DNA from: Streptomyces graminilatus
Lineage (GTDB): Bacteria > Actinomycetota > Actinomycetes > Streptomycetales > Streptomycetaceae
Length of the DNA stretch: 40,044 bases
Direction of reading: 5' to 3'
Assembly: GCF_001418565.1 (NCBI RefSeq)
Contig: NZ_LIQQ01000066.1
Coordinates: 1-40,044, forward strand
Part shown: one piece after another, positions 6,169-15,123 of the stretch
Position numbering within the stretch: position 1 is the stretch's first letter
How the letters are laid out: every line of letters begins with the position of its first letter
Notes under the pieces: generated by a model
What the model was told of the DNA's origin: nothing
The model's input: only the letters and a program-made list of their open reading frames with translations
Database searches by the model: none
Position numbers and translations under genes: made by a program

Positions 6169-9068
6169 GAGTTCTCTCCTGGTTGTCCGGGTCGGTCGGC
6201 GGTGGGGTCGAGCAGTTCCGCGAGGTGCAGGGCGCGGATGCCCCGGTCACCGGCGAGGTGGTCGATCTGGGTGACACAGCTGAAACCGTCGGCCACGACG
6301 ACTGTCGGCGTGTCCTGGTCGATGTCGTCCAGGCGTGGCTTCAGGGCCAGGTCGGCGACGGCCATCGAGGTGTCGTAGTGCTGTGCCTCGAAGCCGAAGT
6401 TCCCGGCGAGTCCGCAGCAGCCCTCGGCCTCGTCGACGTTGTGTACGCCGAGGCGGCCGAGCAGGTCGCGGGGGTGGCTGCCCTTGAAGGTGGCGTACTC
6501 GTGGCAGTGGGTCTGCAGGACGACCCGGTCCGGGAGCGCCGGCGGGGTCCAGTCCGGCGCGGCCAGGTCGGTCAGGGCGCCGGTGAGGGTGTGGACGCGG
6601 GCCGCGACACGCCGGGCGGCCCCGGTGCCGAGCAGTTCGGGCACGTCCCGCTTGAGGGCGGCGGCGCAGCTGGGTTCGGCCACGACGATGGGCCGGTCGT
6701 CGCCGTTGTCGAGGTGGGCGACCGTACGGGCCATGATGCGGCGGGCGGTGGACAGTTGGCCGGTGCTGACCCAGGTCAGGCCGCAGCACAGGCCGTCCTC
6801 GGCCGTGCAGGGGATGCCCGCGTCGGCGAGTACGCGGCTCGCGGCGCCCGCCACCTCGGGGCGGAAGGCGCGGGTGAAGCTGTCGACGAAGAGCAGGGCC
6901 TTCGCCGGTTCGCCGGTCCTCGCCCTGCGCAGGGCATCGCGAAGCGCGTGCCGGGAGGCGAAGGCCGGGATGCGGCGCTTCGTGGTCACACCGCCGAGCC
7001 GGGCGAGCAGTTTGCCGACCGGGCCGCGCAGCAGCGCGTTGACCGGGCGGGCGGCGTATCCGGCCAGGGCCGAGGTCAGCGGCAGCCAGCCCAGCGAGTA
7101 GTGGGAGCGGGGCCGGATCCTGCCCTTGTAGTGCTGGTGCAGGAACTCCGCCTTGTACGTGGCCATGTCGACGCCGACCGGGCAGTCGCTGGAGCACGCC
7201 TTGCAGGACAGACACAGGTCGAGGGCGTCACGCACCTCCGTCGAGCGCCAGCCGTTCTGGACGAGGTCGCCCCGCACCATCTCCTGGAGCAGCCGGGCCC
7301 GGCCCCGGGTGGAGTCGCTCTCCTCCCCGGTGGCCCGGTAGCTGGGACACATCACTCCGCCCGCGTCGCTGCGGCAGCGGCCGACGCCGACACAGCGGCC
7401 CACCGCTCCGGCGAAGCCGTTCTCGTCGTGCGGGAAGGAGAAGAGGGACTCGACGGGCAGTACGTCGGAGGGCGTGTGCAGCGCGAGGTCGGCGTCGAGG
7501 CGGGCCGGGGCCACGATGACGCCGGGGTTGAGCAGCCCCTCGGGGTCGAAGATCTCCTTGAAGGCGGCGAACGCCCGGATCATCCGGTGGCTGTACATGA
7601 CCTCCAGCAGCTCACCGCGCGCCCGCCCGTCCCCGTGCTCGCCCGACAGCGAGCCGCCGTGGGAGACCACGAGCGTGGCCGCCTCGCCGAGAAAGCGTCG
7701 GGTCGCGGCCCGGCCGGTGTCCGTGGCGAGGTCGAAGTCGATGCGCACATGGACACACCCCGCGCCGAAGTGGCCGTACAGCACCCCGGTCAGCCCGTGG
7801 GAGGCCAGCAGCTTGCGGAAGTCCCGCAGGTAGGCGGCCAGGTCCTCGGGCGCGACCGCCGCGTCCTCCCAGCCCGGCCACGACTCCCCGCCGTCCACCA
7901 GGCGGGCGGCGAGCCCGGCGCCGTCCTCGCGGACCCGCCACAGCGAGCGCCCTTCGGCAGGGCTCCGCACGACCCGTCCGCCGGTCGTCCGGCCCTGGGC
8001 CCTGAGCACATCGAGGAGTTCGGCGGCACGGGCGTCGACCGCCGCCTGGTCGTCACCGTCGAGTTCGACGTACAGCCAGGCCCGCCCCTCGGGCAGTCCG
8101 GTCACGGAGTCCGGGCCGCGGCGGGCGCGCATGGTGGCGACGATCGCCTCGTCCATGCCTTCCACGGCGGTGGGGTTCCAGCGCAGGATCTCGGGGACAT
8201 CCTCGGCGGCGTCGACCACGTCGTCGTAGCCGAGCGCCAGCAGCGTGGAAGCCTGTGCGGTCGCCACCAGGCGGACCGTCGCCGCGGTGACGACCGCACA
8301 GGAGCCTTCGGTGCCCACCAGAGCACGGGCCATGTCGAAGCCGTGTTCGGGCAGCAGGTGGTGCAACTGGTAGCCCGAGACCTGACGGGGAACGCGGCCC
8401 AGCTCGGTGCGGATCGGCGCCAGGTTGGCGTCGATCAGACCTCGGACGTCCGCGGCGAGGCGGGCGACACGACGGACCGCGTCCGTGTCGTCCGGGTCGG
8501 CCGCGCGCAGGCCGCTGCCGTCGGCGACGGCTCGCACGCCGTCGGCCGTCACGATCTCCAGCGCCTCGATGTGCGTACTGGTACGCCCGTGCCGCACCGA
8601 CCGGTTTCCGCAGGCGTCGTTGCCGATCATGCCGCCGAGGGTGCAGCGGCTGTGCGAGGAGGGGTCGGGGCCGAAGGTGAGCCCGTGCGGGGCGGTCGCG
8701 CCGCGCAGCACGTCCAGGATCACCCCGGCCTCGACGCGCGCGGTGCGCGCCACCGGGTCGATGTCCAGAATCCGGTTCATGTACCGGGAGAAGTCCAGGA
8801 CGACGCCCGGTCCGACCGCGTTGCCGGCCATGCTGGTGCCGCCGCCGCGCGCGGTGACGGGAACGCCCGTCTCCCGGCAGGCCCGCACCACCGCGACCAC
8901 GTCGTCGGCGCTGCGGGGGAACACCACGGCCCGCGGCGGGACCCGGTAGTTGGAGGCGTCGTAGGCGTAGGGGCCGGTGGAGCCCGGGCCGGTCTCCACC
9001 CGCAGGCCGGGAGCGGTCTCGGCGAGCCGCGCGACCAGCGGCTCCAGGGCCGTGGTGGTGTCCGTCAT
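6165..9068 (-). CDS. FAD-linked / [4Fe-4S] two-domain dehydrogenase (GlcD-GlpC fusion, YdiJ-like)
   Basis: This 967-residue fusion has an N-terminal PCMH-type FAD-binding domain (VTARGGGTSMAGN and GGMIGNDACGNRS motifs), an FAD-oxidase C domain (HFGAGCVHVRIDFD, SGEHGDGRARGE), ferredoxin-like cysteines (CLSCKACSSDCP near residue 625) and CCG-type cysteine motifs near the C-terminus (LCCGLTWVSTG, GCCGLAGNFGFE). It resembles E. coli YdiJ and the D-lactate/D-2-hydroxyglutarate dehydrogenases, which pass electrons from a 2-hydroxyacid to the respiratory chain. The ATG overlaps the aminotransferase stop by four bases, so it belongs to the same catabolic operon. A 2-hydroxyacid made alongside semialdehyde metabolism is the likely substrate; this is inference. 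Confidence 0.87.
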   Translation of the reverse strand: MTDTTTALEPLVARLAETAPGLRVETGPGSTGPYAYDASNYRVPPRAVVFPRSADDVVAVVRACRETGVPVTARGGGTSMAGNAVGPGVVLDFSRYMNRILDIDPVARTARVEAGVILDVLRGATAPHGLTFGPDPSSHSRCTLGGMIGNDACGNRSVRHGRTSTHIEALEIVTADGVRAVADGSGLRAADPDDTDAVRRVARLAADVRGLIDANLAPIRTELGRVPRQVSGYQLHHLLPEHGFDMARALVGTEGSCAVVTAATVRLVATAQASTLLALGYDDVVDAAEDVPEILRWNPTAVEGMDEAIVATMRARRGPDSVTGLPEGRAWLYVELDGDDQAAVDARAAELLDVLRAQGRTTGGRVVRSPAEGRSLWRVREDGAGLAARLVDGGESWPGWEDAAVAPEDLAAYLRDFRKLLASHGLTGVLYGHFGAGCVHVRIDFDLATDTGRAATRRFLGEAATLVVSHGGSLSGEHGDGRARGELLEVMYSHRMIRAFAAFKEIFDPEGLLNPGVIVAPARLDADLALHTPSDVLPVESLFSFPHDENGFAGAVGRCVGVGRCRSDAGGVMCPSYRATGEESDSTRGRARLLQEMVRGDLVQNGWRSTEVRDALDLCLSCKACSSDCPVGVDMATYKAEFLHQHYKGRIRPRSHYSLGWLPLTSALAGYAARPVNALLRGPVGKLLARLGGVTTKRRIPAFASRHALRDALRRARTGEPAKALLFVDSFTRAFRPEVAGAASRVLADAGIPCTAEDGLCCGLTWVSTGQLSTARRIMARTVAHLDNGDDRPIVVAEPSCAAALKRDVPELLGTGAARRVAARVHTLTGALTDLAAPDWTPPALPDRVVLQTHCHEYATFKGSHPRDLLGRLGVHNVDEAEGCCGLAGNFGFEAQHYDTSMAVADLALKPRLDDIDQDTPTVVVADGFSCVTQIDHLAGDRGIRALHLAELLDPTADRPGQPGENS

Positions 9069-10333
9069 CGCCCTGCCGCTCCGGATGTGCCGGCCTCCAC
9101 CGCGGTCGCCCACGCCTGGAGGCCCTCGTCGACCGCCGTCTCGTCGATGACGAGCGCCGGGATCATCCGTACGACCTGGTTCCAGGCGCCGCACAGCAGC
9201 AGGAGCAGGCCCTCGTCGATCGCGGCGCGCTGCACGCGGGCGGCGGTGTCGGGGTCGGGGCTGCCGTCCTCGGTGACGAACTCGGTGGCCAGCATCAGCC
9301 CCAGGCCGCGTACGTCGCCGATGCCCGGCGTACGGTCGGCCACCGCCTCCAGACCGTGCCGCAGCCGCTTGCCCATCGCGTCGGCGTTCTCGACGAGCCG
9401 CTCGTCACGTACGACGTCCAGGGTGGCGACGGCCGCCGCGCAGGCCACGGCGTTGGCGCCGTACGTACCGCCCTGCGAGCCCGGCCACGCCTTGGCCATC
9501 AGCTCTTCGGACGCGGCGATGCCGGACAGCGGGAAGCCGCTGGCCAGGCCCTTGGCGGTGACGAGGATGTCCGGGGTGACGCCGAAGTGGTCGTGGCCCC
9601 AGAAGCGGCCGGTGCGGCCGACGCCGGTCTGCACCTCGTCGAGGATGAGGAGGAAGCCGTGTCGGTCGGCACGCTCCCGCAGGCCTTCCATGAACGCGCG
9701 GGTGGCGGGCACGTAGCCGCCCTCACCGAGCACCGGCTCGACGATGATCGCGGCCGTGTCGGCGGGCGAGGAGATCGTCTGGAGGGTGTAGTCCAGCTCC
9801 TGGAGAGCGAAGCGGGTGGCGGTCTCCGCGTCCCAGCCGTAGCGGTAGGCCGACGGGAACGGGGTGACGACCACACCGCTCATCAGCGGGGAGAAACCGG
9901 ACCGGAAGCGGGTGCCGGACGTCGTCATGGAGGCGGCGGCCACCGTACGGCCGTGGAAGCCGCCGTGACAGACGATGACGTTGGGGCGGCCGGTGGCCTG
10001 GCGGGCCAGCCGCAGCGCGGACTCGACGGCCTCGCTGCCGGAGTTGGTGAAGAACAGGCTGTCCAGTCCGGCCGGCAGCACTTCGCCCAGCTTCTCGACG
10101 AGCTGCCGCAGCGGCTGGTGCATGACGGTCGTGTACTGGCCGTGCACCAGCGTGCCCACCTGCTCCTGCGCCGCCGCCACGACCTTCGGGTGGCAGTGCC
10201 CGGTGCTGGTGACGCCGATACCGGCGGTGAAGTCGAGGTAGCGCCGGCCGTCCTCCCCGTAGAGGTGGACTCCCTCGCCCCGGACCGCCACCACGGGCGT
10301 GGCCTGGCGAAGGTGCGGCGACAGTGCGGTCAT
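9065..10333 (-). CDS. gabT: Class III PLP-dependent aminotransferase (4-aminobutyrate aminotransferase type)
   Basis: This 422-residue protein carries the class III signature LILDEVQTGVGRTG, with the PLP lysine in TAKGLASGFPLS and the GSEAVESALRLAR cofactor segment. The start at 10333 is chosen because GGGAG lies just upstream and the homologous N-terminus begins there. GABA transaminases move the amino group to 2-oxoglutarate and give succinate semialdehyde, the substrate expected for the third gene of this operon. Ornithine, diaminobutyrate or other omega-amino acids cannot be excluded. The gene leads the operon and is divergent from the PucR regulator. Confidence 0.87.
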   Translation of the reverse strand: MTALSPHLRQATPVVAVRGEGVHLYGEDGRRYLDFTAGIGVTSTGHCHPKVVAAAQEQVGTLVHGQYTTVMHQPLRQLVEKLGEVLPAGLDSLFFTNSGSEAVESALRLARQATGRPNVIVCHGGFHGRTVAAASMTTSGTRFRSGFSPLMSGVVVTPFPSAYRYGWDAETATRFALQELDYTLQTISSPADTAAIIVEPVLGEGGYVPATRAFMEGLRERADRHGFLLILDEVQTGVGRTGRFWGHDHFGVTPDILVTAKGLASGFPLSGIAASEELMAKAWPGSQGGTYGANAVACAAAVATLDVVRDERLVENADAMGKRLRHGLEAVADRTPGIGDVRGLGLMLATEFVTEDGSPDPDTAARVQRAAIDEGLLLLLCGAWNQVVRMIPALVIDETAVDEGLQAWATAVEAGTSGAAGR

Positions 10334-10580
10334 GTTCGTCTCCCGGCCTGGGTGTTCGGCTGCTGCGGTGTCCCGAAGCATCTCCTCGGACCGCGGGTGC
10401 GCCAACGTGCGATCTGTCCGGCCGGGCAGTGACATCCGGACGTTGTGTCAGCCGCATCGGGGCAGGCCTGGTGCCGCTCCGCTCACGGACGGCTCTTGCG
10501 CAGGTCAGCGACGCTTGTCACAGTGGCCGGGCACTCCCGGGCGCGGAGCCGTGCCCACGCAAGGGACCCATGGAGACACC

Positions 10581-12215
10581 GTGAACGACAACCGCCCGGC
10601 CGGCCATGGACCCACCCGCGAGGTCAGCGTCGCCGACGTCCTGGCGCTTCCGGTCCTGGCCTCCGGACAACCCCAGGTCGTCACCGGTGTGCCCCACCTG
10701 GACCGGCCGGTCAGGTGGGTCCACATCACCGAACTGACCGACCCCGCGTCCTTCCTCAAGGGCGGCGAACTCGTCCTGACCACCGGCATGCCGCTCCCGG
10801 ACGACGCGGCCGGCGTGCGCCGGTACGTCGACGAACTCGCCGACGTCGGGGCCGCGGCGCTGGTCATCGAACTCGTACGCCGCTATCACCGCCCGCCGGA
10901 CGCGCTCGTCGAGGCCTGCCGCCTGCGTGGCCTTCCCCTCGTCACACTCGCCAAGGACGTCAACTTCCTGGAGGTCACCCAGGTCGTCCACGCCCTCCTG
11001 CTCGGAAACCAGGCGGACGCGATGCGTCGCACCCAGCGCATCCACGAGGTCTTCACCGCCCTGACCCTGCGCGGTGCCGGCCCGGAGGACGTGGTGCGCG
11101 CGGCGTCGGAGATGTGCGGTCGCACGGTCGTCCTGGAGAACCTGGTGCACCAGGCACTGATCTGCGAACCGTCCGGAGACACGGTGGAGGAGTCGCTCAC
11201 CGGTTGGGAACGGCGTTCCAGAGCCACCAGGGCGACCGGGGCCGACGACCGCACGGCGACATCCGGCCCGGCGGGCTGGCTCACCGCACCCGTCGAGTAC
11301 CAGGGCGAGCGCTGGGGCCGGGTGGTCATGCTCCCGGCCCGCGCCGACGGCCCTGCCTTCGGACCGGAGGACATCACCGTGTTGGAGAGGACCGCGATGG
11401 CACTGACCGTCGCCCGCCTCATCCACCCCACCCCCTGGGAACGCACCGCGCACCGAAACGCCCTGCGCGACCTGGTCGACCAGCGCCACCGCTCCACCGA
11501 GGACGCCCACGCCCGCTGCGCCGCGCTGGGCCTGCCGACCGACCGAAGCCGGTTCGTCGCGATCCAGGTGGACCTCCGCGCGGTCAGTGGGGGAACCGAG
11601 GCGGAGACCCACCTGTTCGAGGAACTCCGTACGGCGGGCATCCCGGCCCTCGTCGGCGAGCTGGCCCCGGACCGCCTCGGTATCCTGCTGGCTCTGCGCC
11701 CCTCCCAGCCCTGGCACCCCATTGTCGAACGGCTGTGCGGCACCGCGCTGAGTCTGGCCCCGCGCGCCGTGGTGAGCGTCGGCTCGGAGGTCACCGACCT
11801 CTCCGACGCGGCCCGTTCGTTCCGCGAGGCGGCCCGCGTCGCCGAGGCCACCCCACCCGACCAGTCCCTCCCTCCGGACCGGTCCTTCCACGAGCTGTCC
11901 GACATCGGCCTGCGCCGCCTGCTGTACGCACTCCGCGAGGACACCCGGATTCAGGAGTACGCCGAACGGCAACTCGGGCGGCTCATCGACCACGACTCCC
12001 AGCACGGCACCGACCTGCTGACGGCCCTGCGCCACTACCTCGACGCGGCCGGCAACAAGACCACCGCCGCACGCCGGGGCGGCCTCTCCCGCGAAACCAT
12101 GTACCAACGCCTGCGCACCATCGAACGTCTCCTCGACCGCGACCTGGAGTCGGGCGAACAGCGCACCGAACTCCACGCGGCTCTCACGGCATTCGATGTA
12201 CTGCGGGTCGACTGA
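10581..12215 (+). CDS. PucR-family transcriptional activator (CdaR/PucR type)
   Basis: This 544-residue protein begins at a GTG preceded by GGAGA. An N-terminal PucR sensor domain (about 15-130, starting VSVADVLALPVL) is followed by a central GGDEF-like CdaR segment and a C-terminal helix-turn-helix (about residues 480-540, YLDAAGNKTTAARRGGLSRETMYQRL). PucR relatives activate purine, GABA or amine catabolic operons in response to the substrate. The 247-bp intergenic region shared with the divergent aminotransferase operon makes that operon the likely target. Confidence 0.9.
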   Translation: MNDNRPAGHGPTREVSVADVLALPVLASGQPQVVTGVPHLDRPVRWVHITELTDPASFLKGGELVLTTGMPLPDDAAGVRRYVDELADVGAAALVIELVRRYHRPPDALVEACRLRGLPLVTLAKDVNFLEVTQVVHALLLGNQADAMRRTQRIHEVFTALTLRGAGPEDVVRAASEMCGRTVVLENLVHQALICEPSGDTVEESLTGWERRSRATRATGADDRTATSGPAGWLTAPVEYQGERWGRVVMLPARADGPAFGPEDITVLERTAMALTVARLIHPTPWERTAHRNALRDLVDQRHRSTEDAHARCAALGLPTDRSRFVAIQVDLRAVSGGTEAETHLFEELRTAGIPALVGELAPDRLGILLALRPSQPWHPIVERLCGTALSLAPRAVVSVGSEVTDLSDAARSFREAARVAEATPPDQSLPPDRSFHELSDIGLRRLLYALREDTRIQEYAERQLGRLIDHDSQHGTDLLTALRHYLDAAGNKTTAARRGGLSRETMYQRLRTIERLLDRDLESGEQRTELHAALTAFDVLRVD

Positions 12216-12288
12216 CGGGGAACGGGCAGCGTCCCTCGGCAGCCGACCCTCATCTGCTGGTACACCCTTGATTCGGGGGTGGGCCGAC

Positions 12289-12311
12289 GAGGTGAGGCCG
12301 GCCTCCACCTC
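12289..12311. terminator. Imperfect inverted repeat after the PucR gene
   Basis: GAGGTG-AGGCC is followed directly by GGCCT-CCACCTC with a single bulged base. It lies 75 bp after the PucR stop and faces the decayed TetR gene from the other side. It could serve as a hairpin terminator, but it has almost no loop and no U-tract, so the call is weak. Confidence 0.3.
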
Positions 12312-12392
12312 AGGCGTGCGAGTCGCCGTCGATATGGGCCACGTACGGTAGGCCTCGAAGGCAAGCTCGTGTTCGCGCGAGCGCGGTCGGGC

Positions 12393-12412
12393 GGTGCAGC
12401 GAACGCTGCACC
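12393..12412. repeat. 20-bp inverted repeat (9-bp perfect arms)
   Basis: GGTGCAGCG and CGCTGCACC are perfect inverse complements separated by AA. The dyad sits just beside the 10-bp tandem repeats inside the decayed TetR tail. It has the form of an operator for a dimeric regulator, but no promoter or live gene adjoins it. Confidence 0.6.
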
Positions 12413-12420
12413 ACTCTCGA

Positions 12421-12460
12421 TCGAGCAGGATCGAGCAGGATTGAGCAGGACTCAGCAGGA
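12421..12460. repeat. 10-bp tandem repeat, four units
   Basis: Four head-to-tail units are variants of TCGAGCAGGA: the first two are identical, the third is TTGAGCAGGA and the fourth CTCAGCAGGA. A partial fifth begins TCGAATCGGG. The 10-bp period puts each unit on the same helix face and is not a multiple of three, so it is not coding. It lies inside the broken TetR reading frame. Confidence 0.8.
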
Positions 12461-13146
12461 TCGAATCGGGGTGTAAAGCGGGCGCTTTGGTAAAGCCGCA
12501 GGTGAGAAGCATCAACCGGATAGGTTCGAGGCAGGCCGATGGCCACGTGGATGGAGAAGCCGTCCAGGAGGGCGTGCGGCCGGGCGGCGAAGCGGTCGGG
12601 TCGACGGGGCGGAACTCGCCGTGCGAGATGCCCTCGGCGAGCAGCGCGACGAGGTCGCGGTGCCAGGCGCCCTCGATGGCGGCCTGTCGCTCGCGGGCGT
12701 CCGCGTCGGCGGCGGCGCTCTTCGAGCGGTTCCAGACCTCCAGCCAGAGAGTCCAGTACGGGTCGCGATGGCCGTCGGGGACGTACAGGCCGACGTACGC
12801 GTCGAGCCGTTCGCGCGCCGGTGCCGCCCGTACGAGCAGCCGCCCGTGCTCGGTGCCGAGCCGCCCCTCACTCCACTCCAGGGTGCGCAGCAGCAACTCG
12901 TCCTTGGAGTGGAAGTAGTAGAGGAGGTGGCCGCTGCTCATGCCGACGTCGAGACCGAGTGCCGCCACGGTGAGCTTCTCCAGACCACGCTCGGCGATCA
13001 TTTCCATGGCCGTGGCGAGTACGTCCTCGCGAGGCGGGTGCGCTGTTGCGCCGATGAGTGGTCACGGGGCGGACTCCACGCGGACTGCTTGCGGGACGAG
13101 CCGGGTCTCGTAGCCGCCCGAGCAGTCGGAGGCATCGATGGCGACC

Positions 13147-13350
13147 TCGGCTCCGCACGCGCTCGAAGCGCGGTCTGCGGACCTGGCCGAGCCGGTTCAG
13201 TGCCTCGGTGACCCGGCGGCGGGTCCCGGGGGCCACGTCCTCCCGGCCGTTGACCACCTTGGAGGCGGTCGGCACGGACACCCCGGCCTCGCGGGCCACG
13301 ACCGCGAGGGTGGCTCCGGCGGCCATGCTCGCACCGCCCGTACGGACCAT
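13147..13350 (-). pseudogene. LacI-family regulator remnant (DNA-binding domain only)
   Basis: About 55 codons form a textbook LacI headpiece: ATLAVVAREAGVSVPTASKVVNG (shown in two parts: ATLAVVAREAG and VSVPTASKVVNG), then DVAPGTRRRVTEALNRLG. Homology stops after RRPRFERVR, where a 330-residue ligand domain should begin. In another frame an unrelated-looking tail ending AVRVESAP runs to a stop at 13062, immediately before the TetR remnant. This looks like an internal deletion that joined a LacI start to the end of another gene. A LacI-type operator lies just upstream at 13409-13420. Confidence 0.7.
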
Positions 13351-13408
13351 CGGAACCGCCTCTCCGGCCCGTCCGAGGGCCATGAAAGTTTCGGCCAGCG
13401 CGGAAACG

Positions 13409-13420
13409 GTAAGCGCTTCC
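13409..13420. promoter_or_regulatory. LacI-type operator-like site C
   Basis: GTAAGCGCTTCC lies upstream of the LacI remnant and matches the motif found before the ABC transporter (18414 and 18631) and before the lyase operon (21098). The shared core is GTAAnCGnTT around a central CG, the usual LacI-family form. It may be the old autoregulatory site of the lost LacI gene. Confidence 0.5.
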
Positions 13421-13511
13421 TACCCTCGGTTCGCCGCGCTGAGTCCGGAAGAGCCCGGAGTTCGCGGGAGTCCACGGGGCGCGACTTTCGAGACTTCGAA
13501 CAGGCTCTGGG

Positions 13512-15101
13512 CTACGGGCAAGTGAGGCGGAACCCCGTGAAGTCGGCGGTGAACGACGCGTCGACGAGGTCCACGGCGTGGATGCCGGCCATCGACCCGG
13601 TGAACCGCAGCCTGGAGCCGTGGTCGTCGGACAGTTGGGTGAAGTCCAGCGCCGGCCCGACCGGTGTCCGCTCGCCTTCGTGGACGTACCAGAACCGCGC
13701 CCGCCCCTCCTCGACGGTCACTCCCAGGGTCAGCGGCGCGCTCGCGTCCACCTCCACCATGGCCGCTTCCCGGGTGCCGGACTCCTCCCGCTCCACGAGC
13801 CGGAGAACTGTACGGCCGCCGCCGGCCCACTGCTGCCCGTGCTGCCCCTCGCCCGCGGGCTCGGCCCAGGTGAGGTCCAGGCTCAGATACGCCTGCGAGT
13901 CGTACCGCAGGACCAGCCCGGCGGCCTGCGTGAAGGTGCGCGGACGGGCCTGGACGGTGACCTCGGCCTCCGCGCGGTGCTCGGTGATCCGCCGGGCGAG
14001 CAGACTGTGCGCCCACCGCGACTCGGGGCCGTGCCGGCCGTGCAGCCGGATCCAGCCCGGCCGGGTGGTGGTGTCGGCCCAGCTCGCATCGGGGTATCCG
14101 CGCAGGGTGCTCCAGGGCCAGCCCAGCGCGTCGTCCGGCGCGCCGAGCCGGGGCTCGGGTGCGAGGGCCGGCGTCGCCACCTCCACCTCGACCGCGGGAT
14201 GCGTACCCCCGTGGCGCAGCCTCGGCCACCCCTGCGCGTCCCATGTCACGGCCTGGACGGCCGTCTCGCGCCCGAGTGTGCAGCGCGGCCCGTCCGGCGT
14301 ACGCAGCGGCCGGGCCGCGAGGTGACTCAACACCCAATCCCCGTCCGGCATTTGGGCCAACTCGCCGTGGCCTGCCTTCTGCAACGGCAGCGACGGGTCG
14401 TCGCGCGACGTCAGCAAGGGGCGGTCGTCGAGTTCGTACGGCCCGGTGAGGGCACGGCTGCGCGCCATGCGCACCCCGTGCTCGAACCCCGTGCCGCCCT
14501 CCGCCAGGACCAGGTGGTACCAGCCGTCCCGGCGCACCAACTTCGGCCCCTCGATGAGCCGTTCGTGCTGGAGCAGCAGATGCGTGCCGCCGGTCGGGCT
14601 CAGCGTCTGCCGGTCCAGCTCCGTCAGCACGATCCCGGCGAACCGCCGGCCGCCGGGACGGTGGTCGTTCTGGAGGTTGAGCAGCCACAGCCGCCCTTCG
14701 TCATGGACGAGCGCGGGGTCGAAGCCGTGGCTCGGCAGCCTGCGCGGCGGCGCCCACTTGCCGCCGATCTCCGCGGCCGTGGTGACGTAGGTGTCCGTGT
14801 CGAAGTACGGCGTGCCCACCGAGCGCACCACCGAGTAGACCATCCAGAACCGCTCACCGTCCCAGCTCAGCGACGGCGCCCAGATGCCGCCGGAGTCGGG
14901 GACCCCGGCCAGGGAGTCGCCGGGGACAGCGCCTTGGACATGGCCGGCGTACTCCCAGTGGGCCAGGTCCCGGGAGCGGTGGATGGGGATCGTCGGGAAC
15001 CACTCGAACGAACTCGTCGCCACGTAGTACCAGTCGCCGGCCCGCACCAGGGAGGGGTCCGGGGCGAAACCGCGGATGACGGGGTTGTGCAGCAAGGTCA
15101 C
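13512..15101 (-). CDS. Glycoside hydrolase family 43 enzyme (beta-xylosidase/alpha-arabinofuranosidase type)
   Basis: This 529-residue protein starts at a GTG after GGGAG. The N-terminal five-bladed propeller (1-310) carries the GH43 residues: Asp15 in GFAPDPS as general base, Asp128 in GFDPALV, and Glu184 in EGPKLV as general acid. The C-terminal 200 residues form the beta-sandwich (GH43_C2/DUF1349-like) seen in XynB-type xylosidases. There is no signal peptide, so it probably trims imported oligosaccharides in the cytoplasm. It is the last gene of the ABC operon, 22 bp after the MalG-type permease. Xylose or arabinose side groups are likely substrates. Confidence 0.88.
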   Translation of the reverse strand: MTLLHNPVIRGFAPDPSLVRAGDWYYVATSSFEWFPTIPIHRSRDLAHWEYAGHVQGAVPGDSLAGVPDSGGIWAPSLSWDGERFWMVYSVVRSVGTPYFDTDTYVTTAAEIGGKWAPPRRLPSHGFDPALVHDEGRLWLLNLQNDHRPGGRRFAGIVLTELDRQTLSPTGGTHLLLQHERLIEGPKLVRRDGWYHLVLAEGGTGFEHGVRMARSRALTGPYELDDRPLLTSRDDPSLPLQKAGHGELAQMPDGDWVLSHLAARPLRTPDGPRCTLGRETAVQAVTWDAQGWPRLRHGGTHPAVEVEVATPALAPEPRLGAPDDALGWPWSTLRGYPDASWADTTTRPGWIRLHGRHGPESRWAHSLLARRITEHRAEAEVTVQARPRTFTQAAGLVLRYDSQAYLSLDLTWAEPAGEGQHGQQWAGGGRTVLRLVEREESGTREAAMVEVDASAPLTLGVTVEEGRARFWYVHEGERTPVGPALDFTQLSDDHGSRLRFTGSMAGIHAVDLVDASFTADFTGFRLTCP

Positions 15102-15123
15102 GTGAGGGCTCCCGGGGCGGCGG

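Larger units (their letters stand above)
12310..13007 (-). pseudogene. Frameshifted TetR/BetI-like regulator
   Basis: The TetR DNA-binding domain is clear (IAERGLEKLTVAALG, then SSGHLLYYFHSKDELLL), followed by a BetI-like C-terminal domain up to GEFRPVDP near 12600. There the frame is lost. A second frame, offset by one missing base near 12590-12597, resumes the expected FAARPHALLDGFSIHVAIGL. That frame then runs through the tandem repeat to a stop at 12310 with no family resemblance. Homology also extends upstream of 13007 (REDVLATAM) without an ATG or GTG, so the true start is lost too. It is either a decayed gene or one sequencing error plus a truncated start; decay is favoured by the LacI stub next to it. 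Confidence 0.75.

Noticed and set aside
6183..9716. 1177-codon open frame on the plus strand
   Set aside because: It is antisense to the FAD/Fe-S and aminotransferase genes, has low-complexity GC-driven composition and shows no domain.
10518..13007. 829-codon minus-strand frame starting as TetR
   Set aside because: Only the first 135 or so codons are TetR; the rest is a frameshifted read into the antisense of the PucR gene.
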